64,000 bases of DNA, taken from assembly GCF_021390535.1 (NCBI RefSeq), contig NZ_JAJUXG010000026.1:1-64000 (forward strand), written 5' to 3'. Under the pieces are notes generated by a model that saw only the letters and a list, made by a program, of their open reading frames with translations, ran no database searches and was not told the origin of the DNA. A program made the translations under genes and the position numbers. Source of the DNA: Dyadobacter sp. CY312 (GTDB taxonomy: Bacteria; Bacteroidota; Bacteroidia; Cytophagales; Spirosomataceae). Numbering within the stretch: the first letter of the stretch is position 1; each line of letters begins with the position of its first letter. Of the stretch, positions 59,498 to 64,000 are shown piece by piece.

Positions 59498-60439
59498 TTA
59501 ATATCCCTTTGATAAACTGACAAGATCAATGATATCACTGCCGTTTTCTATTGCAAAAATGTTATTGAGGAACAAATCTACTTTCCCAAGATGTTCGTCG
59601 TGCCTGCCGCCTCCGGTATGCTGCGTGAGAATTACATTTTCGAGATTCCAAAGCGGACTCTCTGCCGGAAGGGGCTCAACTTCGGTCACATCAAGTACGG
59701 CACCATCCAGTTGTTTGGAGTTGAGTGCATTTATCAGTGCCGATTCATCCGTAGTGCTTCCTCTTCCCACACTTGCATAAACGGCCCCTTTTTTGATTGT
59801 GTTGAAAAAATCTGCATCGACAAAGTGCGTAGCTGTACCGGGCAGTGTGTTAATCACAAGATCGGCATTGGGAAGCTCCTGGAAAAGATCCTCCCGGCTA
59901 TGCAGGTCTGCATCCGGAGATGTACGTGCCAACATATGCGTGCGACAGCCAAATCCTTTAAGAATTTCGTTCACAGCCTGACCAATGGTGCCGGCTCCCA
60001 GAATGATTACATTTTGGCCATGAAGAATTTTGAGGTCGCCGCGAAGTTTTGAACCTACCCATTCCAATTTCTTTTTTAACAAAGTAAGCGTATCCAGCCC
60101 TCGGTAGAGCGCAACCACACCGCCAACAATGGTTTCGGCACAAGGGCGGGCAAACCAGTTGCCCATATTGGCTACTTTAACACCATCAGGAAGTTTTACG
60201 GAAGCATACTGATCAAATCCGGCGGAATCCAACTGCCAGAATTTAAGGTCGGCAGGAGCATTTTCAAACCACTCTACGGGTGGATTTCCCAGAATGAAAT
60301 GGGCACTTCTGAAGATATTTTTCGCATCATTTTCATCTGATAATTCTTTCTGAAAATGAACTTCGTGGCGAGGTGAGAGGACCTCGGTCAGCTTGTTACG
60401 CAGCGTTTTATCCAGCGTTGAATGGCAATATATGATCAT
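59498..60439 (-). CDS. D-2-hydroxyacid dehydrogenase family protein
   Basis: A 313-aa NAD(P)-dependent dehydrogenase starting at ATG 60439 (MIIYCHSTLDKTL); the frame opens upstream at 60484. The dinucleotide motif is IILGAGTIGQAVNEIL (around 147-162). VINTLPGTATHFVDADFF, VGRGSTTDESALINAL, LDVTEVEPLPAESPLWNLENVI and the His-bearing LTQHTGGG complete the Arg/Glu/His triad region. Substrate is unknown (2-keto acids, perhaps glyoxylate). It lies between galactokinase and the histidine kinase genes, same strand, so a small transcript is possible. Confidence 0.88.
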   Translation of the reverse strand: MIIYCHSTLDKTLRNKLTEVLSPRHEVHFQKELSDENDAKNIFRSAHFILGNPPVEWFENAPADLKFWQLDSAGFDQYASVKLPDGVKVANMGNWFARPCAETIVGGVVALYRGLDTLTLLKKKLEWVGSKLRGDLKILHGQNVIILGAGTIGQAVNEILKGFGCRTHMLARTSPDADLHSREDLFQELPNADLVINTLPGTATHFVDADFFNTIKKGAVYASVGRGSTTDESALINALNSKQLDGAVLDVTEVEPLPAESPLWNLENVILTQHTGGGRHDEHLGKVDLFLNNIFAIENGSDIIDLVSLSKGY

Positions 60440-60516
60440 TATTTTACGTGTTAAAGGGATGTTTAACCCCGTTTCTACCTGCACATATTTCCGGTTCTAA
60501 GAACCAACAGGGCATG

Positions 60517-61884
60517 CTATAATTTAACCATGTCCAGCGGGCAGCCGACTGTCACAGTTGTTCCTTCACCTGGCAGGCTTTCCAGTGAGAATATCCCTGC
60601 AAATGCTGAGGTCCGCTGTTTTAGGTTCAAAAGACCGTTTCCATGACTTTTGCTTGCATTATTCACAAAACCTATACCATCGTCTTTTACGATCAGATTA
60701 AGATAGTTGTCATGGACGTATAACCGGATGTGTACGTTCTGCGCTTTTGAATGCCTTACAATGTTATGCAAAATCTCCTTATAAACTAAAAACAAATTAC
60801 GCCTGTGTTCTGCCGGGATACGGAAATCGACTTCTTCGGAAGGTAGTTCGAGATGCAATGCTATGGGATGATGTTCGAGAAGTGTGTATGCTGTTTCCTT
60901 TGCACGAAAGGAGAAATTTTCCACCGAATCGTGTGCGGAATGCAGGCTCCATACGATCTCTCTCATGCGGGCAATCACTTTTCTGGAAGTTTCTCCAATA
61001 ATCGTAATGGTTTGTTCAGCCCCGCTTCCGTTAAGTTGTTTGATGGCCGCATAGCTCATGGCACTGATACTACTCAGGTCGGCTCCGAGTTCGTCATGGA
61101 TATCACGCGAAATGTCGTCCCGAATGCGAAGTAATGTGGATTGTTTTTTCTCATTTTCGAGCAGTTGTTCAATTAGCTGTTCCTGAGCCTCAATTTTTTC
61201 AAGCTCGTTGCGTCTGTTCTGAACGGACATGCCGAGTGTAAAACAAAGCACCTCCAGAATAACGCCGAATTCCATAAACGTTACGGGGAAAGTGAGCGCA
61301 TTTGCCGGATTGAGGTTGAAAAATGATGGCATGAAGTTGGTAGCCAGTGCAACAAGGCAACCTAACACGAAAAAGAAAGAACCCGCAATGAAGTAGCCAA
61401 CCGCAACTTCTCTCAATTTGAGTATACGGGGTACAACTACGAGTGCACCAAAGGACAGAATACATCTGAACAATATGTAGCTGTTACTTTTAAGATCGTT
61501 GGAAACATCCAGAAGGTAAAATGCCAGATCTGCTCCAATCTCAATGGCCAGAATGATGCTCATTATTTTTAAAATCCGGTGACTGAAAGGATCCAGCCGT
61601 GGAATATCAATAAGGAGAATGGCGAAACGGATGTAAAGCAGAAAAGCGAGGGACTCAACCGCAGCTACTTTGAAATTTGTACCCGGGAGATAATCTGTTT
61701 TGCCATAATCAATGTCATCCCAATAAAATGTTACGATCATACAAAGAATGTACAATGCATATTGCCAGTAAATGGGTTTGCGGTGCTGGGTATATGAGAG
61801 TAATGCGTACAATGCCATCATGCACAGCATACCATCAAAAAACAACCGTAGCTGAGGGTAGGGGATTAAAGCAAACATGTTCAA
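60517..61884 (-). CDS. Sensor histidine kinase with 7TM (DISM-like) input and HisKA_3 core
   Basis: A 455-aa membrane kinase. Residues about 10-215 hold seven helices (7TMR-DISM type; MLCMMALYALLSYTQ, FGALVVVPRILKL, FFFVLGCLVALATNF). A coiled coil (ELEKIEAQEQLIEQLLENEKK) leads to the phosphorylation site in RDDISRDIHDELGADLSSIS (His about 264). The ATPase part has NIVRHSKAQNVHIRL, VKDDGIGFVNNASKSHGNGLLNL and GEGTTVTV. This is the NarX/LytS-like group that normally pairs with a NarL-type response regulator; none is next to it. The signal is unknown. Confidence 0.92.
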   Translation of the reverse strand: MNMFALIPYPQLRLFFDGMLCMMALYALLSYTQHRKPIYWQYALYILCMIVTFYWDDIDYGKTDYLPGTNFKVAAVESLAFLLYIRFAILLIDIPRLDPFSHRILKIMSIILAIEIGADLAFYLLDVSNDLKSNSYILFRCILSFGALVVVPRILKLREVAVGYFIAGSFFFVLGCLVALATNFMPSFFNLNPANALTFPVTFMEFGVILEVLCFTLGMSVQNRRNELEKIEAQEQLIEQLLENEKKQSTLLRIRDDISRDIHDELGADLSSISAMSYAAIKQLNGSGAEQTITIIGETSRKVIARMREIVWSLHSAHDSVENFSFRAKETAYTLLEHHPIALHLELPSEEVDFRIPAEHRRNLFLVYKEILHNIVRHSKAQNVHIRLYVHDNYLNLIVKDDGIGFVNNASKSHGNGLLNLKQRTSAFAGIFSLESLPGEGTTVTVGCPLDMVKL

Positions 61885-62012
61885 TTGTTAGGGAGCGTAT
61901 AGGTCTACAATTTACACACGTTTTCAGAAACTTACCACAGAGGGAGCCTGTGTTCTGGATAATTTGGGTTGAGTGGAAGTATTTAGTGGGAGAATTGGGT
62001 AAGAACCGGGCC

Positions 62013-62062
62013 GCCGGGCGGTGAAAAGTAAGATGTGAAACACCATTTCACTTCTTACTTTT
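62013..62062 (-). terminator. Hairpin downstream of the META-domain gene
   Basis: AAAAGTAAGATGTGAAA (62024-62040) and TTTCACTTCTTACTTTT (62046-62062) pair at 16 of 17 positions with a 5-nt loop. It lies 8 nt after the stop of the leftward gene at 62071 and its stem ends in a T run. The adjacent GCCGGGCGGTGAAA (62013-62026) also occurs at 36947-36960. Confidence 0.65.
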
Positions 62063-62070
62063 ACAAAAAA

Positions 62071-62862
62071 TTAATCCACTTTTTTGTAGTTATAAGAGGA
62101 ATCCGCACTTATTTGTAATATCAATTTACCGGGTTCTATTCTAAAAGGGATGGTTTTATTGGCAAGTTTACTTAGATATTCACTTTCAAAGTTCATGTTC
62201 TTGCAGGCCATTAATGTGCCCGAAAAACGTCCGAAATGGATTCGTTTTCCCTGAATTTCCATTGAACCACTGAATTCATTACATCCGGCAAAAGCGAAAA
62301 CCTGGTTCATCGTCAGATTCAGCTCAATGCGGGGTAATCCTCTTGGAAAAGAAGTGATGTCTATCGGACTTTGATTGATGCTTTCAAGAACCCAAATATC
62401 GTTAAGACGGTAATCCGACAAATAGGAGCCGCAACCAGCAAATTTTTTAGTACCGTAGCTTATTTCTACCGTCTTGGGTAGTTCCTTTCCTGACATGTTA
62501 TCCTCGCACGGCTTGTCATAAATGATAACGTTCAGGTATTCATCATCAATTTTCGTCCGATAGCTCGTGGCAGCCACATCCATCAGTTTTGTTGGCTGCG
62601 GGCTGGCCACTACCAGAGAGTCTCCCTGTAAAACTTTGAAGGTTATATTGTTGTCAAAATCAATTTCCATTGACCAGAATGGCTCATTTCCTGATGCCAC
62701 GAAGTCAATCCCTTTTTCCAGCTTATTCATCAACTGGTCTGAATATTTATCGGGCCCTTTCTCACCGTAGTCGAAGGGCGGAGTGTGGTTACTTACGCGT
62801 TGTTGTTGACTACAGGCCACCAATTCAAACAAAATCAGAAAAGCAATTAATGTATTTTTCAT
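62071..62862 (-). CDS. META-domain lipoprotein (HslJ-like)
   Basis: A 263-aa protein with a lipoprotein signal ending LVACS (Cys about 17). The first half has a DUF-type domain (NEPFWSMEIDFDNNITFK, VVASPQPTKLMDVA, NVIIYDKPCEDNMSG with a conserved Cys). The second half is a META domain: LNDIWVLESINQSPIDITSF, PRIELNLTMNQVFAFAGCNEFSGS and FGRFSGTLMACKN. This is the HslJ/heat-inducible family, involved in outer-membrane or novobiocin tolerance in relatives. The combination of the two domains is known in several bacteria. Ends at a hairpin. Confidence 0.88.
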   Translation of the reverse strand: MKNTLIAFLILFELVACSQQQRVSNHTPPFDYGEKGPDKYSDQLMNKLEKGIDFVASGNEPFWSMEIDFDNNITFKVLQGDSLVVASPQPTKLMDVAATSYRTKIDDEYLNVIIYDKPCEDNMSGKELPKTVEISYGTKKFAGCGSYLSDYRLNDIWVLESINQSPIDITSFPRGLPRIELNLTMNQVFAFAGCNEFSGSMEIQGKRIHFGRFSGTLMACKNMNFESEYLSKLANKTIPFRIEPGKLILQISADSSYNYKKVD

Positions 62863-62922
62863 TCAGTTTTCTTTTGGTACCTACTTACTCCAAAGTCAGG
62901 AAATGATGGCGGAGTTCTAAGT

Positions 62923-63441
62923 TTACTTCAATTTTGCCAGTATTTTCTTTCCTCTGGACCGGAATGCCGCTGTTTCAAATTCAATATTTTCCTGAATTAT
63001 CAATTTTAATTCATTTTTGATCTCAGGATAAAACTTTGTAAGATTAAAAAGCACATGCAGCGAAAATGCCTTTATGGCAATTGCTGTTTCTCTTTTCTGA
63101 ATAAAATCAAAACAGGTGTTCAAAAGCTGTGCATGATAAATCTCAGGGATTTCAATGTCCTCTAAAACCCTCAGACTGTTACGAACAATGGCATTATGCA
63201 CATCGGACCTTCCCAATTGATTAACGAGCGAACCAATATAAGGTTGTACCATATCCGGTTTTTTCCGGGCTGCCCAGCTCACACTCCATGCTGCTCTTTG
63301 CGCAAGCCGGCCATTATCGGATAGGAAACAATTGATGAGTTCTCTAAATCTTTCATCAGAAGAGCTCGCGTATTCTGCTATTGCAATTGCCCGGACTTTG
63401 GATTGTACCTGATATTTTAACAATTCTTCCCCGATATTCAT
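62923..63441 (-). CDS. Helical-repeat (HEAT/ARM-like) protein, function unknown
   Basis: About 172 aa from ATG 63441 (MNIGEELLKYQVQSKVRAIAIAEYA); the open frame runs up to 63582, but the stretch before is hydrophobic and unconvincing. The rest is all-helical with repeated amphipathic helices (FRELINCFLSDNGRLAQRAAWSVSWAA, YIGSLVNQLGRSDVHNAIVRNSLRVL, ETAIAIKAFSLHVLFNL), a HEAT/ARM-like arrangement for protein contacts. I know no specific role. It lies between the META and fumarase genes, all leftward. Confidence 0.72.
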   Translation of the reverse strand: MNIGEELLKYQVQSKVRAIAIAEYASSSDERFRELINCFLSDNGRLAQRAAWSVSWAARKKPDMVQPYIGSLVNQLGRSDVHNAIVRNSLRVLEDIEIPEIYHAQLLNTCFDFIQKRETAIAIKAFSLHVLFNLTKFYPEIKNELKLIIQENIEFETAAFRSRGKKILAKLK

Positions 63442-63559
63442 CTTAATTGTTATCATCTGCAAGTCCAGAAACTGCATTGCAGTTTGTATTGCCAATATAG
63501 GGTATTTTAATAAAATACGGGAAGATATTGTTTGAAATTCAATCCTGATTGATTTAAAA

Positions 63560-63610
63560 TTGAAGCAAAAAGAAAGCCCCACGCCGAAACGTGAGGCCTT
63601 ATAGCTTTAT
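63560..63610 (-). terminator. Possible terminator after the fumarase gene
   Basis: AAAGCCCCACG (about 63570-63580) and CGTGAGGCCTT (about 63587-63600) form an imperfect stem; reading leftward the AAAGAAAG side gives a CTTTCTTTTTG run. It lies just downstream of the fumarase stop at 63643. The mismatches keep confidence low. Confidence 0.45.
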
Positions 63611-63642
63611 TTCCAGTCAGGTAAACGGGCTGGCAATGAACC

Positions 63643-64000
63643 TTAGAAATTATTATCTCCAACCATATCTTCCGGTTTAACCCACTCGTCGAACTCGTCC
63701 GGCGTGAGGTAACCCAGCGCTACGGCTGTTTCTTTCAGTGTAGATCCGTTCTTATGGGCAGTTTGTGCAATTTCAGCTGCTTTATAATAGCCAATTTTAG
63801 TGTTCAGGGCAGTCACAAGCATCAGCGAATTGTTAACGTGTTTTCTGATATTTTCATGCAAAGGTTCAATACCAACCGCACAATTGTCATTAAACGACAC
63901 ACACACATCACCGATCAGTCGCGCCGAATGAAGGAAGTTGTATGCCATCAAAGGTTTGAAAACATTCAATTCGAAATGACCGTTAGATCCCCCAATACCG
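63643..64000 (-). CDS. fumC: Fumarate hydratase class II, C-terminal part (cut by window edge)
   Basis: The frame is open from the right window edge to the stop at 63643, 119 visible codons. It begins within GIGGSNGHFELNVFKPLMAYN, and FELNVFKP-x-x-x-YNFLHS is the class II fumarase pattern. NTKIGYYKAAEIAQTAHKNGSTLKETAVALGYLTPDEFDEWVKPEDM is the usual C-terminal domain. An in-frame TTG at 63969 is not a start, because the family pattern continues upstream of it. Fumarase hydrates fumarate to malate in the citric acid cycle. Aspartase is the alternative, but the tail fits fumarase better. Confidence 0.92.
   Translation of the reverse strand, partial: GIGGSNGHFELNVFKPLMAYNFLHSARLIGDVCVSFNDNCAVGIEPLHENIRKHVNNSLMLVTALNTKIGYYKAAEIAQTAHKNGSTLKETAVALGYLTPDEFDEWVKPEDMVGDNNF

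Noticed and set aside
1..64000. CRISPR array, rRNA operon, tRNA or replication origin
   Set aside because: I saw no regular repeat-spacer array, no rRNA core sequence, no full tRNA fold and no DnaA-box cluster on reading through both strands.

Overview
The window looks like the chromosome of a Bacteroidota (Bacteroidetes) of the Cytophagales type, with Dyadobacter/Spirosomaceae as my best guess. The evidence is a T9SS type A C-terminal sorting domain, promoters of the TTTG / TAnnTTTG kind, FecI-FecR-STN signalling, many short lipoproteins and a KdgF/KduI/KduD/UxaB pectin pathway. The genus is inference only, because no rRNA or tRNA gene is present.

Layout. 1-160: the end of an IS3-family element and a 44-nt perfect palindrome. 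184-7499: a PQQ-type sugar dehydrogenase lipoprotein, a UPF0175/PIN toxin-antitoxin locus whose toxin is broken by a stop codon, a TetR gene flanked by two copies of its probable operator, an SDR/DUF2798 pair, fabF, a HAD phosphatase and an EamA transporter. 7500-8020: a cluster of hairpin repeats. 8021-10263: a leftward group with an acyl carrier protein, a UbiA-like membrane protein and a methyltransferase. 10600-16700: two secreted peptidases (M28, and M1 with a T9SS tail), then an AT-rich stretch of unknown genes ending in a MITE-like element.

16757-39837 is mainly a pectin/rhamnogalacturonan utilisation region. It encodes an acetylesterase, two GH105 unsaturated uronyl hydrolases (one with an extra C-terminal domain), a PL10 pectate lyase, a CE12-GH28 fusion polygalacturonase, KdgF, KduI, KduD, UxaB, an ExuT-like hexuronate transporter and a LacI-family regulator. 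The enzymes fit one route. Secreted lyase, esterase and hydrolases release unsaturated and saturated galacturonate, ExuT imports it, KdgF/KduI/KduD process the unsaturated sugar, and UxaB acts on the saturated branch. A 54-bp promoter module with an AACGTT-centred operator lies upstream of both the GH28 fusion gene and kduD/lacI, which points to shared control. No SusC/SusD pair is present. The region is interrupted by M17 and ATP-grasp genes (19620-23068) and by a stretch with DUF4105, an orphan antitoxin and a HepT/MntA pair (33004-35851).

39968-46516: a peroxiredoxin-like protein, a methionine-type aminotransferase, an Xre/RES toxin-antitoxin pair, an FtsX-like permease and glutamine-dependent NAD synthase. 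46529-54696: an ECF sigma / FecR / STN-domain surface-repeat system, then an envelope-stress-like set (GIN-domain lipoprotein, VanX-like dipeptidase, LiaF-like proteins, PspC). 54821-64000: a nested hairpin repeat, a TrpF-like protein without its catalytic Cys, a DUF2442/DUF4160 pair, galactose mutarotase and galactokinase, a D-2-hydroxyacid dehydrogenase, a histidine kinase, a META-domain lipoprotein, a helical-repeat protein and the 3' end of class II fumarase.

The intergenic spaces hold several short repeat families, one with three copies in this window (about 2982, 36990 and 44172).
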